Origin: JAJDGF01 sp031549325
GTDB taxonomy: Bacteria > Bacillota > Clostridia > Christensenellales > Aristaeellaceae
Length of the DNA: 6,076 nt
Direction of reading: 5' to 3'
Assembly (NCBI GenBank): GCA_031549325.1
Contig: JAVBQA010000057.1
Span: 1-6,076, forward strand
Shown: in pieces, positions 1 through 6,075 of the stretch
Numbering within the stretch: the stretch's first letter is position 1
Layout of the letters: each line of letters opens with the position of its first letter
Translations under genes and position numbers: made by a program
Notes under the pieces: model-generated
The model's input: only the letters and a program-made list of their open reading frames with translations
Told to the model about the DNA's origin: nothing
The model's database searches: none

Positions 1-1454
1 TTGCCGTCCTGCCGCACCAGCGCGTACTCCGAATTCGCGGCCTGCGCCACATACTCGATCACGATGTCGGGCCGCCCAGTGTTCAGCTGGTAGCGCACCG
101 TCGCGATCACATCGCCCGGCTGCTCCGTGCCCTCGGCCATCTGGTCCACCATCAGCGCGATGATGTCCTGATACAGCCCCTTGAACTGCTTCTCCTCGGC
201 GTCAACACCGTCGAACTTGTAGGTCTCGACGACTTCCTCGGTGCCGTCGTCCTTTGCCGACTTGGCGCGCTCGATACTGAGCGCATACGTCTGGCCGTTC
301 CCGGTCACCGTCAGTCTATCCACCATCTTGATGTTCACCAGATTCGCAAACTGATCCACCAGGTACGCCGTGCGCGCGTTTGCGATAAACGCCAGCTGGT
401 CGTCAGGGGCGGTATAAACATCGCCGCTCTGATCAATCTGGACATAGCTCTGGCCGTCCCCGGCGGAACCACCCACCCAGAGCTGCAGCGCCTGTCCGTA
501 TTTGTCCTCAAAGCGCACATGGGCGCGCGGCACGTCCAGCCCGTAGATTTGCTTCTCCTCGGGCGCGCTCGTGTGCCCGACATAGCCGCTCAGCCCCAGA
601 ACCCCCACCGCCTCGAACAGCTCCATGCTGCGCTCGGAGTGCGCGGCATACTCGATGGGCTGGGTCAGGTACAGCGTGCTGATCGACGTGGACTGCGCAT
701 CCTCGATCACCTGCAGCTCGATGGTGTCCTTGCCCGGCTGCTCGATCAGCAGGCTCTTCACCGCCGTGGCGTCCACCTGCTGGGGCAGCGCCAGATTGTG
801 CATCTCGTTCAGCTTCTTGTCGAACGCGTCAAACGCGTTGCTGGCGACAACATAAACGGTCTTGCCGCCGTCCATCGTCATGTAGTGGCTGCCGCCCACC
901 GGCGTCTTGTCGCCAAAACTGAGTCTGGTTTTTTCGCCGCTCCGATAGCCGATGTCCACCGTGAGGCTGGGTTCCAGCAGCCCAAACTCAGCCAGATCCT
1001 GCGCATCCACGGCGGCCGTGTCCCGCGCGCTCAGCATGGTGGCGTTGTTGGACATGGTGGAACAGTATGAAACATTCAGCGTGAAAAAGTCCATCCCTTC
1101 CACAGAGAACAGCGGCTTGTCCGGCTCGTCAATGGCCTTGCCATCGGCGTCGTACTGAATGTTGGACACGATGGTGTACGGCGCCTCGCCCTTCTTGTTC
1201 ACCGTGACGCGGTCAAAGTCGGGCTTCAACCGGTCGATCAGCTTCACGCTGGTGTCCGGCGGGAGCGTCGCCACCGGCGTTTCGGGCGTAAACAGGCTGG
1301 TTTTCGTATAAAGCGCCCATCCGCCCGCCAGCAGCAGCACCAGCGCCAGTGGCAGAATCCACTTCTTGCCAGCTCTGACCGGCGCGGCTTTCTTGCCCTT
1401 GAGTTCCTCGGTGGAGGCCAGTACCGGGCGCTTGCCCTGACCGTTGTCGCTCAT
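1..1454 (-). CDS. DUF4340 domain protein, membrane-anchored partner of the Gld-type ABC exporter (partial, 3' end outside window)
   Basis: Reading from ATG at 1454, the frame stays open for 484 codons to the window edge with no stop, so the C-terminus is missing. A Lys/Arg-rich cytoplasmic N-terminus (residues 1-31) is followed by one hydrophobic helix (about 32-49, WILPLALVLLLAGGWALY), and the rest is hydrophilic, so the protein should be anchored with its bulk outside the membrane. Two DUF4340-like units are visible: DLAEFGLLEPSLTV with FGDKTPVGGSHYM and KTVYVV (153-203), and a second copy starting at YGLDVPRAHVRF (304-315) and ending near VYTA (346-349). The start is set by GGAGGAGG 8 nt upstream and by a 1-nt TGATG overlap with the GldG-type gene. 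DUF4340 proteins commonly sit beside GldG-type genes; their molecular role is not known. A part in an extracytoplasmic complex is inference. Judged by the last residues, probably only a short C-terminal piece is lost. Confidence 0.9.
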   Translation of the reverse strand, partial: MSDNGQGKRPVLASTEELKGKKAAPVRAGKKWILPLALVLLLAGGWALYTKTSLFTPETPVATLPPDTSVKLIDRLKPDFDRVTVNKKGEAPYTIVSNIQYDADGKAIDEPDKPLFSVEGMDFFTLNVSYCSTMSNNATMLSARDTAAVDAQDLAEFGLLEPSLTVDIGYRSGEKTRLSFGDKTPVGGSHYMTMDGGKTVYVVASNAFDAFDKKLNEMHNLALPQQVDATAVKSLLIEQPGKDTIELQVIEDAQSTSISTLYLTQPIEYAAHSERSMELFEAVGVLGLSGYVGHTSAPEEKQIYGLDVPRAHVRFEDKYGQALQLWVGGSAGDGQSYVQIDQSGDVYTAPDDQLAFIANARTAYLVDQFANLVNIKMVDRLTVTGNGQTYALSIERAKSAKDDGTEEVVETYKFDGVDAEEKQFKGLYQDIIALMVDQMAEGTEQPGDVIATVRYQLNTGRPDIVIEYVAQAANSEYALVRQDG

Positions 1455-2947
1455 CAAAGACGCCTCCTCCGCATGAACACCAGAATCCCCCAAACCAGCA
1501 CGACGCCAGGCACCAAGATCACCACGACCGCGGCCAGCATCAGCAGGATGCTCTGGCTGGGGATGCCCAGCACGTTGGTGACGACCGCTTTGCTGCGGAT
1601 CGAGATGCTGTTCTGGCGGTTCACCAGCCAGTCAAACGCGCTGAGCGTGAAGTTCAGGTTGTGAGACAGCTGCGTAAACTGGCTGTCGGCCAGCAAATAG
1701 ACACTGCCCAGCACCACGATGCGGGTGTCCTTGCTGGAATCGGTGGCGTCGGCCACGTGCTGGATGGCCACGGCCAGCGCCTGTGTGCCGGTTTCGTCCA
1801 TCGGTCCGCGCTGCAGCACGTTCTGGTCGCTGGTGCTGGGCTTGATGTAGGCCGCGCCGGACGTGGTCAGCAGGTCGGTGTAGGTGAAGCCCGACAACGG
1901 CATGGCGGTTCTGCCAATCGCCATCGGCTGGGGCAGGATCAGCTTGCTGCCGGCGGCGCCCTTGGTGATCGGGTGTTCGGCGTTCAGCTTGGGCACCAGC
2001 ACCTGCGGGCTGCCCACCCAGTAGTCCGACTGCGCCTGATCCTCCACGACCATGCCGTCCTTGCAGCTGATGCCGTAGTACGCCAGCAACTTGTTGATGT
2101 TGGGCGTCTTGCCCATGTCGATGCTGCTATCCTGCGCGAACAGCATGCGTCCCCCGTTGTCCAGAAACGCCTTGAGCTCGTCGAACTCCGCCTGGCTAAA
2201 GTCGAGCGACGGGATGCTCACAACCAGCGTGTCGCCAGGCTGAAGCTGCGTTCCCTTCCCCAGCTCGATGTCCTTGACCTCGATATTCTCCTTTTGGAGG
2301 GCGTCCACCAGCGTGGCGCAGTAGCTCGAGGCCATCTCGTCGTGGCCGGTCAGAAAATACACGACGGGCGTGTCCCCGCTGGTGACAAACAGGATCGCCT
2401 GGGTCAGCTTGCTCTCGGCGACAAAGCCGCTGATGTAGCGCTGGCCGCTTTGCGGATCGGTGCTGATGTTGTACAGCTCGGAGGCGGACACCAGCTTAAC
2501 GCGCGTCTCGTCGGCGTTGGTCACGATCAGCGAGCCCTCGGGCAAGCTGGCGTTCTCGGCATTGGCGGCCTTCTTGTAGTTGTTGATGCGGCCCGGCTCG
2601 GTGTACGGATCGATGATCTCGACCTTTATGTGCTCGTTTCGCACGCGGTACTTGGCCAGGATCTCCTCCAGCTGGGTGCGCAGCTTGGCCTGTGTGCTCT
2701 GCCGGAACACCATGTGCAGCGTCACGTCCTGATCGAGCTTGTCCAGCATCTCATAGGTGGTGTCGCTGAACGACGTGATGCTGTTGGGCGAGGCGTCGAT
2801 CTTCAGCGCCCACTTGGCCTCCGCGGCCGACACCAGCATGTTCACGCCCACGATGGCCGCGATCACGAGGATCGTCAGCAGCACGGCAAACCCGCCATAG
2901 CGGAACCGGCGGAACCGGGAATTCTTTGTCTTTTTCACCTGGCTCAT
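1454..2947 (-). CDS. GldG family ABC transporter auxiliary protein (ABC_transp_aux domain)
   Basis: This 497-residue protein has a basic N-terminus, a transmembrane helix at about 18-40, a large extracytoplasmic region (about 41-466), a second helix at about 467-491 and a short cytoplasmic RRRRL tail. This is the layout of GldG, the accessory subunit of Gld-type ABC exporters. Family hallmarks are the stretch after the first helix (SPNSITSFSDTTYEML, 53-68), AESKLTQAILFVTSG (177-191), VYFLTGHDE (196-204) and GGRMLFAQD (265-273). The ABC_transp_aux domain is related to the GIFT domain of the ciliary protein IFT52, but no enzymatic residues can be assigned. The start is supported by AGGAGG about 11 nt upstream and by a 4-nt ATGA overlap with the permease gene. 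The product probably associates with the permease and the DUF4340 protein. Its substrate or ligand is unknown. The family call is strong; calling it an orthologue of Flavobacterium gldG would go too far. Confidence 0.93.
   Translation of the reverse strand: MSQVKKTKNSRFRRFRYGGFAVLLTILVIAAIVGVNMLVSAAEAKWALKIDASPNSITSFSDTTYEMLDKLDQDVTLHMVFRQSTQAKLRTQLEEILAKYRVRNEHIKVEIIDPYTEPGRINNYKKAANAENASLPEGSLIVTNADETRVKLVSASELYNISTDPQSGQRYISGFVAESKLTQAILFVTSGDTPVVYFLTGHDEMASSYCATLVDALQKENIEVKDIELGKGTQLQPGDTLVVSIPSLDFSQAEFDELKAFLDNGGRMLFAQDSSIDMGKTPNINKLLAYYGISCKDGMVVEDQAQSDYWVGSPQVLVPKLNAEHPITKGAAGSKLILPQPMAIGRTAMPLSGFTYTDLLTTSGAAYIKPSTSDQNVLQRGPMDETGTQALAVAIQHVADATDSSKDTRIVVLGSVYLLADSQFTQLSHNLNFTLSAFDWLVNRQNSISIRSKAVVTNVLGIPSQSILLMLAAVVVILVPGVVLVWGILVFMRRRRL
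1463..1470 (-). promoter_or_regulatory. Ribosome binding site of the DUF4340 gene, embedded in the GldG-type coding sequence
   Basis: GGAGGAGG on the minus strand sits 8 nt before the ATG at 1454. In the reading frame of the upstream gene the same bases fall within the codons CGG AGG AGG CGT, giving the terminal Arg run (MRRRRL) of the GldG-type protein. The AGG arginine codons are best explained by the need to keep the Shine-Dalgarno sequence. Confidence 0.8.
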
Positions 2948-3663
2948 GCCTCACTCCACCTCCTCTTGTCGATCACCCGCACCGTCAGGAACAGCAGGAT
3001 GCCCACAAACGAGACGAAGTACAGGATGTCGGCGATGGAGATGATGCCGCTGGTCAGCGAATAGTAGCGCCGGTACAGCGAGAGGCCGCCGAGCGCCTGG
3101 GGCAGCCAGGGCAAAAACGGCACATTGAGCGACGGCCCGATCGATTCCAACAGCCACAGCAGCAGGTTCACGCCGAACGTGAGCACGGCGGCGGTCAGCT
3201 GGCTCTCGGTCAGCGCCGACATCAGCACGCCCACCGCGATGTATCCGGCGCCCATCAGCAGGAAGCCGATGTAGTTGGACAGGATCAGCCCCCAGTAGGG
3301 CACAGAATAGATGGCGATGACCGCCACGTAGCTCAGCGTGCCCAGCAGGCTGATCACGAGCACCATGCTGGCCGCCAGAAATTTTCCGAGCACCACCGCC
3401 CAGATCGTGACCGGCGCGGTCAGCAGCAACTGGTCGGTCTTGGTGCGGCGCTCCTCGGACAGCAGCCGCATCGTCAGCAGCGGCACGATCACCATGAACA
3501 GGATGTTCAGCATGGAGAACATGCCCTCAAGGTCGGAGACGCCGCTCATCATGTTGTTGATCGTGAAAAAGATTCCGCCAACCAGCAGGAAAACACCCAT
3601 GAACACGTAACCGATGGGCGTCAGGAAATAGTTTCTCAGCTCGCGCTTGAACACGGCAATCAT
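2944..3663 (-). CDS. ABC-2 type exporter permease, GldF-like
   Basis: This 239-residue integral membrane protein has about six hydrophobic segments (roughly 18-35, 50-65, 90-118, 126-150, 156-173 and 208-230), typical of ABC-2 permeases. An amphipathic start (MIAVFKRELRNYFLTPIGYV) precedes the first helix, as in GldF, NosY and CcmB-like permeases. The cytoplasmic segment MRLLSEERRTKTDQLLLTAP (65-84) matches the conserved E-x(5)-T-x-LLLT-P coupling motif of the GldF group, and the C-terminus (SIADILYFVSFVGILLFL, 209-226, then VIDKRRW) is also characteristic. ABC-2 permeases of this size work as dimers with the cognate ATPase. The gene overlaps the ATPase stop by 4 nt (ATGA) and has GGGGAGGT about 7 nt before its ATG, so coupled translation is likely. 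Transport substrate cannot be told from sequence. No truncation or odd residue is seen. Confidence 0.93.
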   Translation of the reverse strand: MIAVFKRELRNYFLTPIGYVFMGVFLLVGGIFFTINNMMSGVSDLEGMFSMLNILFMVIVPLLTMRLLSEERRTKTDQLLLTAPVTIWAVVLGKFLAASMVLVISLLGTLSYVAVIAIYSVPYWGLILSNYIGFLLMGAGYIAVGVLMSALTESQLTAAVLTFGVNLLLWLLESIGPSLNVPFLPWLPQALGGLSLYRRYYSLTSGIISIADILYFVSFVGILLFLTVRVIDKRRWSEA

Positions 3664-4607
3664 GCGCGCACCTCCCCATCGCCCGTGAGCTGCAGGAAGA
3701 TGTCCTCGAGCTCAATGTCCATCGGGCGCAGCATCAGAATCGGATGGTTTGCCTTGCTCAGCACGTCAAACGCGGCGCGCCGCACATCCACGTCGCGGCT
3801 GGTCTCGATCAGGTAGTCCATGGAGTCGGGTTCCTTAACCCCCACCACGTCCACGCTGTTCACGCCGTCGAGCGCCGAAAGCGTCTGCTTGACCTCGTTC
3901 ACCGGCCCGACCACGCGCACGCGCAGCCTGGAGGTTTCGTTGATGCCGGAGGTCAGATTCGCGAGCGTGTCCTGCGCCACAATCTGGCCCTGATTGATGA
4001 TGACCACGCGCTCGCACACGTCGGCCACCTCGTGCAGGATGTGGCTGCTGAGCACGATCGTGTGATCGGCGCCCAGGTCCTTGATCAGCTTTCGGATCTC
4101 GATGATCTGGCGCGGATCCAGGCCCACCGTGGGCTCGTCGAGGATGATGACGTCGGGGTTACCCACCAGCGTCTGCGCCATGCCCACGCGCTGCTTGTAA
4201 CCCTTCGAAAGGTTGCGGATCAGCCGCTTTCGAACGTCGCCGATGCGCATCAAGCCGGTGATGTCCGACAGATGCGGCGTGATCTGCGTCTTTTTTACTC
4301 CCTTGATCTCGCAGCAGAACCGCAGGTATTCGTCCACCGTCATGTCCTCATACAGCGGCGGAAACTCGGGCAGGTAGCCGATGCGGCGCTTGACCTCCCG
4401 CGGCTCCTCCAGGATGTCGTGTCCGTCCAGCAGCACGCGTCCCTCGCTGGCCGACAGATACCCGGTGATGATGTTCATTGTGGTGGACTTGCCCGCTCCG
4501 TTGCGCCCAAGGAACCCCAAAATCTCCCCCTTGTTGATGGTGAAAGAGATGTCCTTGACCGCAAACTTCTTGCCATACCGCTTGGATACGTGTTGAATCT
4601 CGATCAT
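3660..4607 (-). CDS. ABC transporter ATP-binding protein, GldA/CcmA-like, with C-terminal DUF4162-type extension
   Basis: This 315-residue cytoplasmic ATPase is expected to drive the permease encoded just downstream. All nucleotide-binding motifs are present: Walker A GRNGAGKST (34-42), signature LSKGYKQR (133-140, in place of the classical LSGGQ), Walker B VIILDEP (153-159) with catalytic Glu158, D-loop GLDP (162-165) and switch His189 in SSHILHEV. The Q-loop position carries Glu81 (GYLPEFPPLY), which is usual for the ABC-2 exporter ATPases of this subgroup. After about residue 215 comes an extra domain of about 95 residues resembling the DUF4162 region found on many of these ATPases. The start at 4607 gives the standard N-terminus MIEIQHVSKRYG; the ribosome binding site GGAGAAGGGGG lies at 4620-4630, 12 nt upstream, slightly far. 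It is the first gene of a four-gene operon with its own promoter. Similar ATPases serve antibiotic, Na+ and polysaccharide exporters, so the neighbours, not this protein, point to the Gld type. Confidence 0.96.
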   Translation of the reverse strand: MIEIQHVSKRYGKKFAVKDISFTINKGEILGFLGRNGAGKSTTMNIITGYLSASEGRVLLDGHDILEEPREVKRRIGYLPEFPPLYEDMTVDEYLRFCCEIKGVKKTQITPHLSDITGLMRIGDVRKRLIRNLSKGYKQRVGMAQTLVGNPDVIILDEPTVGLDPRQIIEIRKLIKDLGADHTIVLSSHILHEVADVCERVVIINQGQIVAQDTLANLTSGINETSRLRVRVVGPVNEVKQTLSALDGVNSVDVVGVKEPDSMDYLIETSRDVDVRRAAFDVLSKANHPILMLRPMDIELEDIFLQLTGDGEVRA

Positions 4608-4637
4608 CTACGCACAGCGCCCCCTTCTCCGCTCGTT

Positions 4638-4668
4638 ATTATACCAAAACATGAGCCGCACATGATAA
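4638..4668 (-). promoter_or_regulatory. Sigma-A type promoter of the ABC exporter operon (extended -10)
   Basis: On the minus strand a perfect TATAAT (4643 down to 4638) is preceded by TGG (4646-4644), making an extended -10 element. The best -35 match is TTATCA (4668-4663), four of six against TTGACA, with a long 19-nt spacer; no good match exists at 17 nt. Transcription would start near 4631, immediately before the ribosome binding site at 4630-4620, giving a leader of about 24 nt. The -10 element is convincing; the -35 assignment is tentative. Confidence 0.75.
4650..4664. promoter_or_regulatory. Imperfect palindrome in the promoter spacer, possible operator
   Basis: CATGAGCCGCACATG is symmetric at six of seven base pairs around the central C at 4657; only the A4654/A4660 pair breaks symmetry. 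It lies between the proposed -35 and the extended -10 of the operon promoter, where a bound regulator would control initiation. MerR-type regulators use dyads in 19-20 nt spacers, and GntR/YtrA-type repressors often control ABC exporters, but no regulator gene is in the window. A palindrome this short can arise by chance. Confidence 0.35.
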
Positions 4669-4762
4669 ACTAGCTATGAACAAAATGTGAACGATCGCGA
4701 ATCCAGTCGAGCGCTTGATCCTTCTGAATGGGCCCAAAAACGCATAGCTTCAAACGGAGAAT

Positions 4763-4770
4763 GGGAGGAG
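4763..4770 (+). promoter_or_regulatory. Ribosome binding site that fixes the start of the plus-strand gene
   Basis: GGGAGGAG lies 8 nt before the ATG at 4779. The same frame is open further upstream with ATGs at 4728 and 4761, but neither has a suitably spaced Shine-Dalgarno sequence (the one at 4761 has GGAG only 1 nt away), and translation from them would run through this site. The 4779 start is therefore preferred. Confidence 0.85.
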
Positions 4771-4778
4771 GCGAAGGC

Positions 4779-5756
4779 ATGATTCGTAATGATTACCGCC
4801 GTGCGCTGATCATGCTGCGCGGCTTGGCCAAGGGCTACAGCGGGCATGTGCGGCTGGAGCGGCGCACGCTGAACGGCAGCATGCAGTTCACCGTAAACGG
4901 GGCGTTCAACGACGCGCCCATGCAAGGCGTGGTGCTTGGGGAAAAGCGCGGCGAGTGGTTCGTGGCGCCGCTCGGGCAGCTCAGCGTCGACCGTCGCGAC
5001 CAGGCGGGCTTGCTCGCCAGCTTTGACCCGCGCAACATTCAGGGGCGCGACTTGGAGGAATACGCGCTGGTGGGCGTCGTCCAGCCGGGCGATCCGCAGA
5101 ATCCGCTGGTGATGAGCGGCTACGTGAACGGTTCCCGCGAGGTGGACTGGCCCCGCGTGCGCGAGGCATGCAACCGGCTGCTGGGGGTGGACACGCCCGC
5201 AGCCCCTGTGCTGAGCCAGCCGTTCCCCAGCGAACCCGTCACCGCGCTGCCCGAGCAAGCGGCCGATGCTTCGCCGCTGGAGCCCGATCCGGACAGCTTG
5301 GCCGTGTTTGAGCAGGCTCCGGCTTCCCCCGCGCCACAGCAAGCCGCGCCGCAGGTGGTGGAATTTTCCGTGGCGCCGGCGCCAGTCGCGCAGCCGCCCA
5401 CAGAGGGCTCAGCGCTGCTGTCGCTGCCCAACCCGGAGCAGCCCTGGCCCGAGAGCATCCAACCGCTGCGTTCGCTGTTTGAGCACAGTCCGTCGTATGA
5501 GCCCTTCGCCGCGCCCGGCTATGTGTTCGTGCGCGCACCGCTGCCCGGCGCGGGCGAGGATGGCAGCTGCGCCATCGGCGTAAAAACCGAAAGGAACGAG
5601 TTTGCCGTGCTGTGCTACGCCGTGCCCGGCACATTCGCCCTCGAGCCGCCTCCCGGCCTCGAAGGCTACTCCTGGCGCGGCACCGGCAGCGAGGGCTGGT
5701 GGACCACCTGCATCGACCTGCGCACCGGCGAGGCCTACGATGGGGATGATCCGTAA
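4779..5756 (+). CDS. Conserved-looking two-domain protein of unknown function with Pro/Ala-rich linker
   Basis: I do not recognise a named family. The 325-residue product has no signal peptide or membrane helix, so it is probably cytoplasmic. Residues 1-135 look like a compact alternating-strand domain, beginning MIRNDYRRALIML and GYSGHVRLERR (19-29) and containing SFDPRNIQGRDLEEYALVGV (81-100) and VNGSREVDWPRVREA (116-130). Residues 137-230 are a low-complexity linker rich in Pro, Ala, Gln and Glu. Residues 240-325 form a second domain with conserved-looking PGYVFVRAPLPG (246-257), CAIGV (264-268), CYAVPGTF (279-286), PPPGLEGYSW (290-299) and GWWTTCIDL (306-314), rich in aromatics and Gly. 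I have an unverified impression of similar unnamed proteins in Clostridia. It is transcribed away from the ABC operon across a 171-nt gap, so a shared function is not implied. An acidic tail (YDGDDP) ends the protein. Codon use and GC look like the neighbouring genes. Confidence 0.88.
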   Translation: MIRNDYRRALIMLRGLAKGYSGHVRLERRTLNGSMQFTVNGAFNDAPMQGVVLGEKRGEWFVAPLGQLSVDRRDQAGLLASFDPRNIQGRDLEEYALVGVVQPGDPQNPLVMSGYVNGSREVDWPRVREACNRLLGVDTPAAPVLSQPFPSEPVTALPEQAADASPLEPDPDSLAVFEQAPASPAPQQAAPQVVEFSVAPAPVAQPPTEGSALLSLPNPEQPWPESIQPLRSLFEHSPSYEPFAAPGYVFVRAPLPGAGEDGSCAIGVKTERNEFAVLCYAVPGTFALEPPPGLEGYSWRGTGSEGWWTTCIDLRTGEAYDGDDP

Positions 5757-5825
5757 GCGGGAGACGCGGCGCAACCCCGCGCCCTGCTGGCGACATTGTC
5801 CCCAGATACACCACAAGAATACGAA

Positions 5826-5853
5826 AAAGGGCGCACCGCGAGGTGCGTCCTTT
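5826..5853. terminator. Bidirectional intrinsic terminator with GCGA tetraloop
   Basis: The arms 5826-5837 (AAAGGGCGCACC) and 5842-5853 (GGTGCGTCCTTT) pair over 12 bp with one G-T wobble and enclose a GCGA tetraloop (GNRA class). Read on the plus strand, the T-run is only three bases before CAGG, so termination of the upstream gene, 70 nt away, may be modest. Read on the minus strand, the stem is followed by five T residues, so it would also stop transcription arriving from the right. Confidence 0.75.
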
Positions 5854-6001
5854 CAGGCTATCAAAAAAGCATCTGGCATGCAGGGAGGGAATGTTGAGCT
5901 TGCAGGACAGCCAAGCCCAAGGGGGTTTTCGGGGGCCGAAGTCCCCGGATCAAAGCCGCCGAAGGGCGACCTGCGCGCCCGCAGGCTGCGATCCTTAATG
6001 G

Positions 6002-6043
6002 ATGCAAGTCTGGCCGTGAATCCCTGATTCACAAGACTTGCAT
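6002..6043. repeat. Nested inverted repeat (10-bp outer stem, 7-bp inner hairpin)
   Basis: ATGCAAGTCT (6002-6011) is the perfect reverse complement of AGACTTGCAT (6034-6043). Inside it GTGAATC (6016-6022) pairs perfectly with GATTCAC (6026-6032) over a CCT loop. The two stems stack with a 4-nt bulge (GGCC) on one side and a single A on the other. There is no T-run, so it is not a standard terminator. It could be a structured RNA element, a binding site or part of a dispersed repeat. Confidence 0.7.
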
Positions 6044-6046
6044 TTC

Positions 6047-6075
6047 GCTGTCAAAAGACGCAGTATTTTGACAGC
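6047..6075. repeat. Perfect 10-bp inverted repeat at the window edge
   Basis: GCTGTCAAAA (6047-6056) and TTTTGACAGC (6066-6075) are exact reverse complements around the 9-nt loop GACGCAGTA. It begins 3 nt after the preceding nested repeat. The A/T-rich inner end makes it an unusual terminator, since the T-run would lie at the loop side; a protein-binding dyad or repeat-element end is equally possible. Confidence 0.65.

Noticed and set aside
1661..4673. Long plus-strand open frames opposite the exporter operon (1661-3064, 2926-3816, 3744-4673)
   Set aside because: Their translations are His/Arg/Gln/Val-rich with no domain motifs, and they lie exactly antisense to genes with clear family motifs. 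They arise from the codon bias of a GC-rich genome.
4728..4778. Upstream ATGs (4728, 4761) extending the plus-strand protein by up to 17 residues
   Set aside because: No properly spaced ribosome binding site precedes them, and the extension would translate the strong GGGAGGAG site that serves the ATG at 4779.
4641..4778. A promoter for the plus-strand gene
   Set aside because: Candidates such as TGATAAACT (4663-4671) or TATGAA lack a matching -35 at a sensible distance; none is good enough to annotate.
4674..5814. Minus-strand open frames opposite the unknown plus-strand gene (4674-5342, 5239-5814, 5409-5816)
   Set aside because: Low-complexity Arg/Ala/Ser-rich translations without start signals; the plus-strand gene has the ribosome binding site, codon pattern and motif-like domains.
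5602..6027. Plus-strand open frame running from inside the unknown gene into the tail
   Set aside because: It starts inside a better supported gene in another frame, has no ribosome binding site and crosses the terminator hairpin.
6002..6075. Terminal inverted repeats of an insertion sequence
   Set aside because: The repeats are local hairpins only tens of bases apart, no transposase is present, and no target-site duplication can be seen in the window.
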